Shown one piece after another: positions 52,276 through 60,718 of a DNA stretch of 64,000 nucleotides. The position numbers were made by a program, and so were the translations under genes. Source of the DNA: Fen-1298 sp963833465 (lineage in GTDB: Bacteria > Bacteroidota > Ignavibacteria > UBA10030); NCBI GenBank assembly GCA_963833465.1, contig CAWHXW010000003.1, positions 248,001 through 312,000 on the forward strand. Reading direction: 5' to 3'. The notes under the pieces are model-generated. The model was given only the letters and a program-made list of their open reading frames with translations. It did no database searches and was not told the DNA's origin. The first letter of the stretch is position 1, and each line of letters starts with the position of its first letter.

Positions 52276-54277
52276 TGGACAAAACGGACCGATTCGTATT
52301 GGATTTTACGTCTGTCACTGCGGGCATAATATCGCAAGTATTATAGATGTAATAGCGGTTGCGGATTATGTAAAGACATTGCCAGGAGTTACTGTTTCAC
52401 GCGACTATAAATATATGTGCTCAGATCCGGGACAGGAACTTATCCAGAAAGATATTAAGGAACATTCTCTTACGCGAATTGTTGTAGCTTCGTGTTCACC
52501 GCTGTTGCACGAACACACATTCCGCACAGCTGTAGAAAAAGGCGGTATTAATCCTTATTACTTTCAGATGGTAAATATCCGCGAAAACGATTCATGGGTA
52601 CATACAGATAAAAATGCTGCGACAGAGAAAGCAAAGGATCTCGCGCGTGCTGCAGTGCAGCGTGTATTTCATCACAAAGCGCTTGAAACAAAGCATGTAA
52701 AAATTCATCCTGATGTGCTCGTTGTTGGAGGCGGCATTGCAGGAATTCATGCATCACTCACACTTGCAAATGCCGGCAAGAAAGTGTACCTCGTGGAAAA
52801 AGATCCAACAATCGGTGGCCATATGGCGATGTTTGATAAAACATTCCCGACACTCGATTGTGCTGCTTGTATTCTTACACCAAAAATGTCTCAAGTAAAG
52901 AATCATCCGAATATTACACTGTGGACGTATTCGGAAGTTGAAAAAGTTGATGGTTATGTAGGCAACTACAAAATTTCCGTTAAAAGGAAACCGCGTTATA
53001 TCAATGAAGAATTATGTGTCGGATGTATGGATTGCATTGAGAAGTGTGTCTATAAAGAAGGCAAGACACCGGATGAATTTAACGTAGGACTTAGCAAGAG
53101 AAAACCCGTTTATATTCCATTCCCACAAGCAACTCCACAAATTGTACTTATTGATAGGGAAACTTGCATCGAATTCAAATCAGGACGTTGCAAAAAAACT
53201 TGTTTAGAAGTATGCGACCGTGAAGCAATAGATTTTACACAGAAGGAAGAAATAAAAGAAATAGAAGTTGGTACAATTATTCTTGCAACAGGGTACCAAA
53301 CTTTCGATGCTAAGAGAACTCCATATTACGGCTATGGAAAATATCCAAATGTTTATACTTCATTAGAAGTTGAACGCCTTGTCAACGCTTCCGGCCCGAC
53401 TAGTGGTGAAGTAATTCTGCGCGATGGGAATCATCCGAAATCAATTGGTATTATCCATTGTGTTGGCTCGCGTGATAAAAATACAAACCGTTGGTGTTCG
53501 CGCACATGTTGTATGTATTCTCTAAAACTGGCACATTTGCTGAAAGAACATACCGATGCTGAGGTTTATAATTTCTATATCGATATGCGTACACCAGGGA
53601 AAGGATACGAAGAATTTTACGATAAACTGCTCGAAGAAAACGTACACTTTATTCGAGGTCGTGTAGCAGAAGTGACCGATTCTGCAGTTAGGCCTGATGA
53701 AGAAGGAAAACTTATAATCCGTGCAGAAGACACAATGATCGGCATTGTGCGGCGTGTACCAGTTGATATGGTTGTACTCTCTGTTGGAATGGAACCTCAA
53801 GCTGATTCGCAAGATGTTCGACGTATGTTTAATATATCATGTTCAACTGAAGGATTTTTCCTTGAACGTCATCCAAAACTTGCACCAGTGGATACTTTTA
53901 CTGATGGTATCTTCATTGCTGGCGCTTGCCAGGGTCCAAAAGATATACCTGATAGTGTTGCACAAGCAGGTGCTGCCGCCGCTCAAGCACTTACATTGAT
54001 TGATACCGGTGAGATTGAATTGGAACCGAATACTGCATTTGTTGTCCAAGATGAATGCTCGGGGTGCCGCACGTGTCTAACAATATGTCCTTACAATGCA
54101 ATTTCTCGGGATGAAGCAAAGCAAAAGGCATTTATCAATGAAGCGCTTTGCAAAGGATGCGGAACGTGTGTTGCAGCGTGTCCTTCCGGTGCAATCAAGC
54201 AAAACTTATTTGATGATGAAATGATATTTAGTGAGATTGATGGTTTATTGAAAATTGAACAGAACGCATGCTGTTAA
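52265..54277 (+). CDS. hdrA: heterodisulfide reductase subunit A-like (HdrA) flavoprotein
   Basis: The 670-residue protein has an N-terminal HdrA domain with IGFYVCHCGHNIASIIDV, FAD-binding VVGGGIAGIHASLTLANAG and IGGHMAMFDKTFPTLDCAAC. An inserted 4Fe-4S cluster is CVGCMDCIEKCVYKEG. Two C-terminal ferredoxin sites follow: CSGCRTCLTICPYNAI and CKGCGTCVAACPSGAI. HdrA holds the FAD proposed to bifurcate electrons from hydrogenase to ferredoxin and the disulfide. AAAGGAG precedes the ATG; it overlaps hdrB by 11 bases. Confidence 0.94.
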   Translation: MHGNGQNGPIRIGFYVCHCGHNIASIIDVIAVADYVKTLPGVTVSRDYKYMCSDPGQELIQKDIKEHSLTRIVVASCSPLLHEHTFRTAVEKGGINPYYFQMVNIRENDSWVHTDKNAATEKAKDLARAAVQRVFHHKALETKHVKIHPDVLVVGGGIAGIHASLTLANAGKKVYLVEKDPTIGGHMAMFDKTFPTLDCAACILTPKMSQVKNHPNITLWTYSEVEKVDGYVGNYKISVKRKPRYINEELCVGCMDCIEKCVYKEGKTPDEFNVGLSKRKPVYIPFPQATPQIVLIDRETCIEFKSGRCKKTCLEVCDREAIDFTQKEEIKEIEVGTIILATGYQTFDAKRTPYYGYGKYPNVYTSLEVERLVNASGPTSGEVILRDGNHPKSIGIIHCVGSRDKNTNRWCSRTCCMYSLKLAHLLKEHTDAEVYNFYIDMRTPGKGYEEFYDKLLEENVHFIRGRVAEVTDSAVRPDEEGKLIIRAEDTMIGIVRRVPVDMVVLSVGMEPQADSQDVRRMFNISCSTEGFFLERHPKLAPVDTFTDGIFIAGACQGPKDIPDSVAQAGAAAAQALTLIDTGEIELEPNTAFVVQDECSGCRTCLTICPYNAISRDEAKQKAFINEALCKGCGTCVAACPSGAIKQNLFDDEMIFSEIDGLLKIEQNACC

Positions 54278-54303
54278 ATGCGAACTTGGAGAAGAAAAAA
54301 AAT

Positions 54304-54819
54304 ATGTCAACAATAATTGAACAAGAAAAAAAAGTAAATACATGGGAACCGCGTATTGTTGCATTTTTCTGCAACTGGTGTACGTACACAGCAGCAGACC
54401 TTGCAGGCGTCTCGCGACTTCGTCACGCACCAAATTCACGCATCATCCGTGTAATGTGCTCTGGCCGTGTTGATCCGCAATTCATTCTTGATGCTTTTTC
54501 CAAAGGGGCTGATGGTGTCCTCATCGGGGGCTGTCATCCCGGCGATTGTCATTATATGGAAGGAAATTACAAAGCACTCCGTAGAATGCAGTTTCTTAAA
54601 CGAATGCTGAAAGATATGGGAATTGAAGAAAAAAGATTTCGCCTTGAATGGATATCCGCTTCAGAAGGAGAACGAGTAAAATTAGTCATTAATGAAATGA
54701 CGGAGCAAGTGCGTGCGCTCGGTCCATTAGGATTGCCGAAAAAATTTGAAGAATGGGATAAAGAAATGGAATCACTTGAACTTGCTGTAAACGGGAAGGA
54801 GGAAGCTGTCCATGCCTGA
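54304..54819 (+). CDS. mvhD: F420-non-reducing hydrogenase delta subunit-like MvhD
   Basis: This is about 171 residues matching MvhD: IVAFFCNWCTYTAADLAGVS, RVMCSGRVDPQFILDAFSKG, ADGVLIGGCHPGDCHYMEGN and EWISASEGERVKLVINEM. The cysteines ligate a 2Fe-2S cluster that links the hydrogenase to HdrA. ATG 54304 with GGAGA upstream is preferred to an ATG at 54268 inside hdrA. It overlaps mvhG by 8 bases. It clearly belongs to the Hdr-hydrogenase complex. Confidence 0.92.
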   Translation: MSTIIEQEKKVNTWEPRIVAFFCNWCTYTAADLAGVSRLRHAPNSRIIRVMCSGRVDPQFILDAFSKGADGVLIGGCHPGDCHYMEGNYKALRRMQFLKRMLKDMGIEEKRFRLEWISASEGERVKLVINEMTEQVRALGPLGLPKKFEEWDKEMESLELAVNGKEEAVHA

Positions 54820-55777
54820 TAAACCGAAAGTAGCTTTTTACTGGTGCGCTTCCTGCGGCGGCTGTGAGGAATCAGTTGTAGATCTGGCAGAAAACATTCT
54901 TGATGTTATTGCGGCAGTGGATATCGTGATGTGGCCTGTTGCTATGGATTTCAAGAAAAAAGATGTTGAAGCGATGGACGATGGATCGATTCTGGTCTCG
55001 TTCGTTAATGGAGCAATACGAACGTCGGAACAAGAAGAAATGGCGAAGTTGATGCGGAAGAAAAGCAAGCTTATCATTGCTTACGGTTCTTGCGCGCATA
55101 TGGGAGGTATTCCCGGTCTCGCTAATCAATTTCAACGTGAAGAAATTCTTAAATATATTTTTGAAGAATCACCTTCTACAGTAAATCCGGAAAAGACACG
55201 TCCTGAAGTTAAAGTTATAACAAACGGAAGTGCTGTCACGCTTCCGAATTTCTTTCATGTCGTCCGCGCGCTCGATCAGGTAATTGATGTCGATTATTAT
55301 TTACCAGGTTGTCCGCCGACTCCGAAATTACTTAAGCAAGCCGTCGAAGCACTCCTTTCTGGAAAGCTGCCTGAAAAAGGCGCAGTGCTCGCACCTGATA
55401 TTGCACTCTGCGATGAATGCCCGAAAAAAGACACAAAGCCCAACGATTTGAAATATAAAGATTTCAAACGTCCGCATATGACACAAATAGATCCGAATAC
55501 TTGTTTATTAGCGCAAGGTATTGTCTGTATGGGGCCGGCAACACGCGGCGGCTGTGAAGGTGTCTGTATTTCCGGTAATATGCCGTGCACAGGATGCTTC
55601 GGACCGACCTCGCATGTGAAAGACCAGGGAGCAAAAATTCTTTCTGCTCTTGCATCGCAAGTAGAAGCAAAAGAAGAAAAAGAGATTGACGAAACACTTG
55701 CAGCCATTCCAGATCCGATTGGAACATTTTATAGGTATGGTTTGCCAGTATCGCTTTTGAGAAGAAAGAATTTTTAA
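54812..55777 (+). CDS. mvhG: group 3c [NiFe] hydrogenase small subunit (MvhG-like)
   Basis: The 321-residue protein has the proximal cluster motif FYWCASCGGCEESVVDLAE, GSCAHMGGIPGLANQF, YYLPGCPPTPKLLKQAVEAL and C-terminal cluster cysteines (CDECPKKD, GPATRGGCEGVCISGNMPC with TGCFGPT). GGAGG precedes the ATG. There is no export signal. It relays electrons from the NiFe site to MvhD/HdrA. It overlaps mvhD and is separated from mvhA by a 172 base gap with no recognisable gene. Confidence 0.92.
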   Translation: MPDKPKVAFYWCASCGGCEESVVDLAENILDVIAAVDIVMWPVAMDFKKKDVEAMDDGSILVSFVNGAIRTSEQEEMAKLMRKKSKLIIAYGSCAHMGGIPGLANQFQREEILKYIFEESPSTVNPEKTRPEVKVITNGSAVTLPNFFHVVRALDQVIDVDYYLPGCPPTPKLLKQAVEALLSGKLPEKGAVLAPDIALCDECPKKDTKPNDLKYKDFKRPHMTQIDPNTCLLAQGIVCMGPATRGGCEGVCISGNMPCTGCFGPTSHVKDQGAKILSALASQVEAKEEKEIDETLAAIPDPIGTFYRYGLPVSLLRRKNF

Positions 55778-55949
55778 ATGATGTTTCTTAGAAAAACGAT
55801 AGAAGAATTATTTTCATCGAAATGTAAAAAGGATAAAAAACTCAGTATATCAATTAATAAAATCACGCAGTTACAATGTTTATAGATTCTGAGTTGGAAT
55901 GCGGTAACAATTATCTATGTAAACAGATTGATTAGAACAAGGAATGAAA

Positions 55950-57425
55950 ATGGAAGCAACAACAAAATTACGACGCGTCACAATTGATCCTATTACGCGA
56001 CTTGAAGGCCACGGAAAAATAGACATTTTTCTCGATGATAAAGGCGAAGTGACGAAAGCGTATTATCAAATACCTGAACTACGCGGCTTCGAGATTTTTT
56101 CAAAGGGGCGACCTGCTGAAGATATGCCGCAAATTACAAGCCGCATCTGTGGCGTTTGTCCAACAGCACATCATATGGCTGGAACAAAAGCGCTGGATGA
56201 TTTGTATAAAGTTGATCCACCGCCTGCGGCAAAAAAAATCCGCGAGCTTATTTACAATCTCTTCATGCTTGAAGACCATGCATTACATGTGTACATTCTT
56301 GGCGGCCCTGATTTCATCGTGGGACCGGATGCACCGAAGGAATTACGCAACGTTGTCGGTGTTATCGGCAAAGTAGGTGTTGACGTTGGTAAAAAAGTAA
56401 TCTCGATGCGGCGCCGTCTGCGCGAGCTTATTAGCTATCTCGGCGGTAAAGTAATTCACCCTGTCTTTGGACTACCCGGCGGTGTTTCAAAAGGAATTGC
56501 ACAAGAAGATTTGCCAAAGTTCAAGGAAGTGGTCAACGATGGGTTAGATTTTGCTAAATTCACTTTACAGGTTTTTAAAGATATTGTTTTGAAGAATGAC
56601 GCATATGTCAAGATGATTACTTCTGATACTTATACGCACAAAACATATTACATGGGTCTGGTTGACGAAAAAAATAAAGTGAATTTCTATGATGGGAAAG
56701 TTCGCGTGGTTGATCCATCTGGAAAAGAATTTTTAAAATTTGCGCCGCAACAGTACCTTGAACATATCTCCGAACAGGTTGAACCATGGAGTTACGTAAA
56801 ATTCCCTTATCTCAAAAAAATTGGATGGAAAGGATTTATTGACGGCGCTGACAGCGGCGTTTATTCTGTTGCTCCGCTTGCTCGCCTCAACGCTTCAGAT
56901 GGCATGGCAACTGCTGAATCACAAAAAGCGTGTGATGAACTCTATAAAACTTTAGGCGGAAAACCAGTGCATATGACTCTGGCAAATCATTGGGCTCGTG
57001 TAGTGGAAATGTTGCAAGCCGCAGAAAAATGTGTTGAACTCGTGAATGATATTGAAATTACCAGCAAAGATATCCGCACTATTCCAACAAAGACACCTAC
57101 TGTTGGTATTGGCATCGTAGAAGCTCCCCGCGGGACATTAATCCATCATTATGAAACTGACGAACGAGGACTGATCACAAAGGTCAATTTAATTGTTGCT
57201 ACTGCACACAATGGCGCTCGTATTGCTATGGGTGTTGATAAAGCAGCAAAGGGTTTAATACATAGCGGAAAAGTAAATGATGGTCTTTTAAACATGGTTG
57301 AAATGGCATTCCGTGCATACGATCCTTGCAATGCCTGTGCAACGCATTCATTACCGGGTGAAATGCCGCTTGTTATCCGAATCTATAGTCAGAATGGTGA
57401 CTTGATAAATGAATTAAAACGGTAA
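55950..57425 (+). CDS. mvhA: group 3c [NiFe] hydrogenase large subunit (MvhA-like)
   Basis: This is about 491 residues with the L1 motif RICGVCPTAHH and L2 motif DPCNACATH, followed by a 21-residue C-terminal tail (SLPGEMPLVIRIYSQNGDLI and more) to be removed on maturation. Neighbours hdrCBA and mvhDG define it as group 3c, the H2-activating subunit of an electron-bifurcating complex. AAGGA is 6 bases before ATG 55950; an ATG at 55944 is too close to it. The catalytic subunit gene is last, after a short gap. Confidence 0.93.
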   Translation: MEATTKLRRVTIDPITRLEGHGKIDIFLDDKGEVTKAYYQIPELRGFEIFSKGRPAEDMPQITSRICGVCPTAHHMAGTKALDDLYKVDPPPAAKKIRELIYNLFMLEDHALHVYILGGPDFIVGPDAPKELRNVVGVIGKVGVDVGKKVISMRRRLRELISYLGGKVIHPVFGLPGGVSKGIAQEDLPKFKEVVNDGLDFAKFTLQVFKDIVLKNDAYVKMITSDTYTHKTYYMGLVDEKNKVNFYDGKVRVVDPSGKEFLKFAPQQYLEHISEQVEPWSYVKFPYLKKIGWKGFIDGADSGVYSVAPLARLNASDGMATAESQKACDELYKTLGGKPVHMTLANHWARVVEMLQAAEKCVELVNDIEITSKDIRTIPTKTPTVGIGIVEAPRGTLIHHYETDERGLITKVNLIVATAHNGARIAMGVDKAAKGLIHSGKVNDGLLNMVEMAFRAYDPCNACATHSLPGEMPLVIRIYSQNGDLINELKR

Positions 57426-57476
57426 CGGAAAAAGATTATTTCATCGTGTCGATATTCTTGTAATGAAGGGACAGAA

Positions 57477-58010
57477 ATGAGTGTCACTTCGCTCTTTATC
57501 TTCATCATATGTACTTTTATCAACGGCATATTCACCTGGAAATATTCGATCAGAGCCAATCGCCCTCATGGTATTCCACGGTTTTTTGCTTTTGAGTGCA
57601 TCGTCTTACTTGTTCTCTTTAATACGCATGTGTGGTTTAAACAACCATCGATGTGGAATCAACTCATTTCTTGGATATTGCTCTTCGCTTCGATTCTCTT
57701 CGCCGTTAGTGGTTTCTTCCTTCTTCGATTCATTGGTAAGCCAAAAGGTGATTTTGAGAATACTTCGAGCCTTGTTGTTATTGGGCTCTACAGGTTTATC
57801 CGTCATCCACTTTATGCATCCCTTCTCTTTTTGGGATGTGGTGTATACTTCAAACATATAACAATTACGACCACCGTGCTTGCGATAATCAATTTTATTG
57901 CGCTCATTGCAACAGCGAAAAAAGAAGAACACGAGATGTTAAAAAAATTTGGCAAAGAGTATATTGATTATATGAAAAACACAAAAATGTTTATTCCATT
58001 TATTTTATAA
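57477..58010 (+). CDS. isoprenylcysteine carboxyl methyltransferase/phospholipid methyltransferase-type membrane protein
   Basis: The 177-residue polytopic protein has about five hydrophobic segments and the C-terminal ICMT/PEMT motif: VVIGLYRFIRHPLYASLLFL (R-H-P-x-Y) and EEHEMLKKFGKEYIDYMKNT. The family methylates lipids or small molecules with AdoMet; bacterial members are mostly uncharacterised. It starts 51 bases after mvhA but has no evident link to hydrogenases. The ATG at 57477 is preceded by GAAGGGA. Confidence 0.85.
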   Translation: MSVTSLFIFIICTFINGIFTWKYSIRANRPHGIPRFFAFECIVLLVLFNTHVWFKQPSMWNQLISWILLFASILFAVSGFFLLRFIGKPKGDFENTSSLVVIGLYRFIRHPLYASLLFLGCGVYFKHITITTTVLAIINFIALIATAKKEEHEMLKKFGKEYIDYMKNTKMFIPFIL

Positions 58011-58074
58011 AAAGGAAGTACTATGAAACAATTTTTATCTTGGTTTCTCATTGGTAGTCTCGGAATGAGTACAG

Positions 58075-59250
58075 TTGATGGCACAGCCTGAACGCCGAGA
58101 TAAAGTAGTATTCAAGGAATCAAAAAATGAATTTTGGGATTCTATCGAAACAACACTTGAAAAGTATTATAAGAAGGATTCAACCGCGAATAAAAACCTG
58201 CGGGTTGATTTTAGTCAATTTAATCCACCAAAATCTCTAGATGAGTTCACAATGTACTGGCATAACCAGCCCATATCGCAAGCAAGATCTGGCATGTGCT
58301 GGTGCTTTTCAACGACCTCGTTTTTCGAATCAGAAATATATCGTCTCACAAACCGTAAAATAAAACTTTCTGAACTCTACACAGTTTATTGGGAATATGT
58401 TGAGAAGGCGCGGGGATATGTTCGGACTCTTGGAAATCAGGAGTTTGGCGAAGGATCAGAGTCAGATGCTGTGATACGTATATGGAAGAATCATGGTATT
58501 GTCCCGGCAAATGCGTACACAGGGTTACTCAAGAGTCAACCTTTTCATGATCATTCCAAAATGTTTACAGAACTAGATACATATCTCAAGTCTCTCAAAA
58601 TTTCGAATAATTGGGATGAAGATGTGGTAGAGCATCATGTCAAATCCATTCTCAATTATTACATTGGTGCGCCCCCGGAGAAGATTCTAGTTGATAACAA
58701 GGAGATGACACCGAAGGAATATTTAGAAAAGGTTGTCAGATTGAATCTGGATGAGTATGTGGAACTTGTTTCTCTTGCCGACCGCCCATATTACTCATGG
58801 GTGGAATACGATGTGCCAGATAACTGGTGGCATAGTAGAAACTACTTCAACGTTCCGTTGGACGATTTTATGACGGTGATAAAAAATGCTATTCGTTCTG
58901 GATATACAGAGGCAATTGGCGGTGATGTTTCAGAACCGGGTATCGATGGGCATGCCGGCATTGCCGTTGTACCGACGTTTGATATTCCGCCACAGTATAT
59001 TGATGAAAACGCACGCATTTTCAGATTTAAAAATGGTACAACTGGTGATGACCATGGTATTCATTTAGTTGGTTATACACAAAAAGATGGAATAGATTGG
59101 TACCTGATAAAAGATTCAGGTTCCGGCTCTCGCAACAATTCACATCCAGGGTATTTCTTTTTTCATGAAGATTATGTGAAATTAAAAATGCTTGGAGTGA
59201 TGCTTCCCAAAATTGCAATGCCTGAGATTGCCAAGAGAATGGGGAAATAA
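58075..59250 (+). CDS. C1-type (bleomycin hydrolase-like) cysteine peptidase, signal peptide displaced by a frameshift
   Basis: The mature region holds the papain-like site: Cys in GMCWCFSTTSFFESE, His in DDHGIHLVGYTQKDG, and WYLIKDSGSGSRNN in the Asn region (here Asp-Ser-Gly rather than Asn-Ser-Trp). An ATG at 58023 with AAAGGAAG upstream encodes MKQFLSWFLIGSLGMST, a signal peptide, but in the previous frame, which ends at a TGA at 58089. Removing one base at about 58066-58072 joins it to LMAQPERRDK, giving a natural cleavage site. The intact gene would span 58023-59250. Confidence 0.86.
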   Translation: MMAQPERRDKVVFKESKNEFWDSIETTLEKYYKKDSTANKNLRVDFSQFNPPKSLDEFTMYWHNQPISQARSGMCWCFSTTSFFESEIYRLTNRKIKLSELYTVYWEYVEKARGYVRTLGNQEFGEGSESDAVIRIWKNHGIVPANAYTGLLKSQPFHDHSKMFTELDTYLKSLKISNNWDEDVVEHHVKSILNYYIGAPPEKILVDNKEMTPKEYLEKVVRLNLDEYVELVSLADRPYYSWVEYDVPDNWWHSRNYFNVPLDDFMTVIKNAIRSGYTEAIGGDVSEPGIDGHAGIAVVPTFDIPPQYIDENARIFRFKNGTTGDDHGIHLVGYTQKDGIDWYLIKDSGSGSRNNSHPGYFFFHEDYVKLKMLGVMLPKIAMPEIAKRMGK

Positions 59251-59600
59251 TCTCTATGGGATAACGCTGATCTTCATGAGCTTTTTCAATTGATTGTTTA
59301 ACTTTGAGTTCAACGAGAACACTTTTTTCTACTAAGAGTTCCGCAATAAAGTTGCCGACAGGTTTCTCTCCATAGACAACTTGCAGTTCTTTTTGTTGCT
59401 CGACAACGATTCCATTATTTTTCAACTCTTTCAACAAGACATTTTCGTATACTTTTTCATGAAATCCAGCATCAATTGTGTTTTGAATTTGAATGCGAAT
59501 CCGATTATTTTTTCGGTAAGGTCACTTAATGGATATTCATCGGTAGATTTTTTGTCAATGGTAGTTGCCTTATTTATTTTACAAATCAGAGAAATCAATT
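59240..59600 (-). pseudogene. GxxExxY-family protein remnant, truncated and frameshifted
   Basis: On the minus strand, segments of the GxxExxY (PDDEXK-like) family are visible in two frames: LSDLTEKIIGFAFK, then, one base missing in an A-run near 59500, IQNTIDAGFHEKVYENVLLK and ELKNNGIVVEQQKELQVVYG through LLVEKSVLVELKVKQSIEKA. After HEDQ (near 59264) the expected C-terminal part (NYLKATGLEVGLLLNFG-like) is absent and the sequence runs into the convergent peptidase. It is therefore a 3'-truncated remnant. Family function is unknown. Confidence 0.7.
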
Positions 59601-59634
59601 ATCATTTTTTTATCTGTGTATTTCAGCGGCATCA

Positions 59635-60699
59635 TCAGCAGATTCTTGGCAGTTGCTCACCTGAAAGCATGTCCACAACACGTGAACCGCCGATAAGCGT
59701 CTTCATAATTACAGTACCCGGATGATCGGCAACAACATCGCCAATTACAACAGATTTTTCTCCAAGTGGGTTCGAGCGCATTACTGCAAGCACTTTTTCT
59801 GCCGCCATTGGAGCAACGAAAGCAAGAAGCTTACCTTCATTTGCTACATACAGCGGATCGAAGCCAAGAATTTCGCATGCACCTAAAACTTCTTCTGATA
59901 CAGGTATTTGATTTTCAAAAATATTAATTCCAATTGAAGCGCTCTCGGCAATTTCATTTAATGCCGATGCGACTCCTCCGCGTGTCGGGTCGCGAAGAAC
60001 GTGAATTTCTCGACTTGCCGCAAACATCGTCTCTACTAAGCCGTTCAGCGGTGCACAGTCGCTTTCAATCTGAGTTTCAAACTCCAATCCTTCTCTTACA
60101 GACATAATAGCGATTCCATGATCAGCAATTGTTCCGCTTAAAATAATTTTATCGCCTACTTTTGCATGCCGTGGACTGATTCGAACTTCATTTGGAATAA
60201 TGCCGATTCCAGATGTATTGATAAAGATTTTATCTCCTTTTCCTCGATCCACTACTTTTGTATCACCTGTAACAAGTTGAATTCCTGCCGTCTTTGCTGC
60301 AGATTCCATTGAAAGCACAACGCGCCATAAATCTTCCATTGGAAATCCTTCTTCAATAATAAATGCAGAAGAAAGATAAAGCGGACGCGCGCCGCACATG
60401 GCAAGGTCATTCACAGTTCCGTTCACAGCGAGTCTGCCAATATCTCCGCCTGGAAAAAATATTGGGTTGATGACATACGAATCAGTAGAAAATGCAAATT
60501 GCTTCCCGTCAATAGAAAATATAGCGCCGTCGTGTAGCGGCTCGAGCAATTCATTCTTAAATTGCGGTAAAAAAATATTTTTAATCAATTGGTGTGAAAG
60601 CTTTCCACCGCCGCCGTGTGCAAGCAGAATATTTTTGTATTCAGTAATCGGCATCGGACAAGCGAAGCCGTTGTTCAGATCTATTAATTTTTCGCTCAT
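59635..60699 (-). CDS. hypE: hydrogenase maturation factor HypE
   Basis: The 354-residue AIR synthase-fold protein has ILLAHGGGGKLSHQLI, FSTDSYVINPIFFPGGDIGR, LAVNGTVNDLAMCGARPLYL, GDTKVVDRGKGD and RDPTRGGVASALNEIAESA. It ends in the diagnostic C-terminal P-R-I-C, whose cysteine is carbamoylated by HypF and dehydrated to cyanide for the NiFe site. It serves both hydrogenases upstream; hypA, B, C, D and F are not in this window. It is followed 20 bases on by the convergent sense of the PAS kinase gene on the same strand. Confidence 0.95.
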   Translation of the reverse strand: MSEKLIDLNNGFACPMPITEYKNILLAHGGGGKLSHQLIKNIFLPQFKNELLEPLHDGAIFSIDGKQFAFSTDSYVINPIFFPGGDIGRLAVNGTVNDLAMCGARPLYLSSAFIIEEGFPMEDLWRVVLSMESAAKTAGIQLVTGDTKVVDRGKGDKIFINTSGIGIIPNEVRISPRHAKVGDKIILSGTIADHGIAIMSVREGLEFETQIESDCAPLNGLVETMFAASREIHVLRDPTRGGVASALNEIAESASIGINIFENQIPVSEEVLGACEILGFDPLYVANEGKLLAFVAPMAAEKVLAVMRSNPLGEKSVVIGDVVADHPGTVIMKTLIGGSRVVDMLSGEQLPRIC

Positions 60700-60718
60700 T
60701 GCTTCAATATTTATGTGT

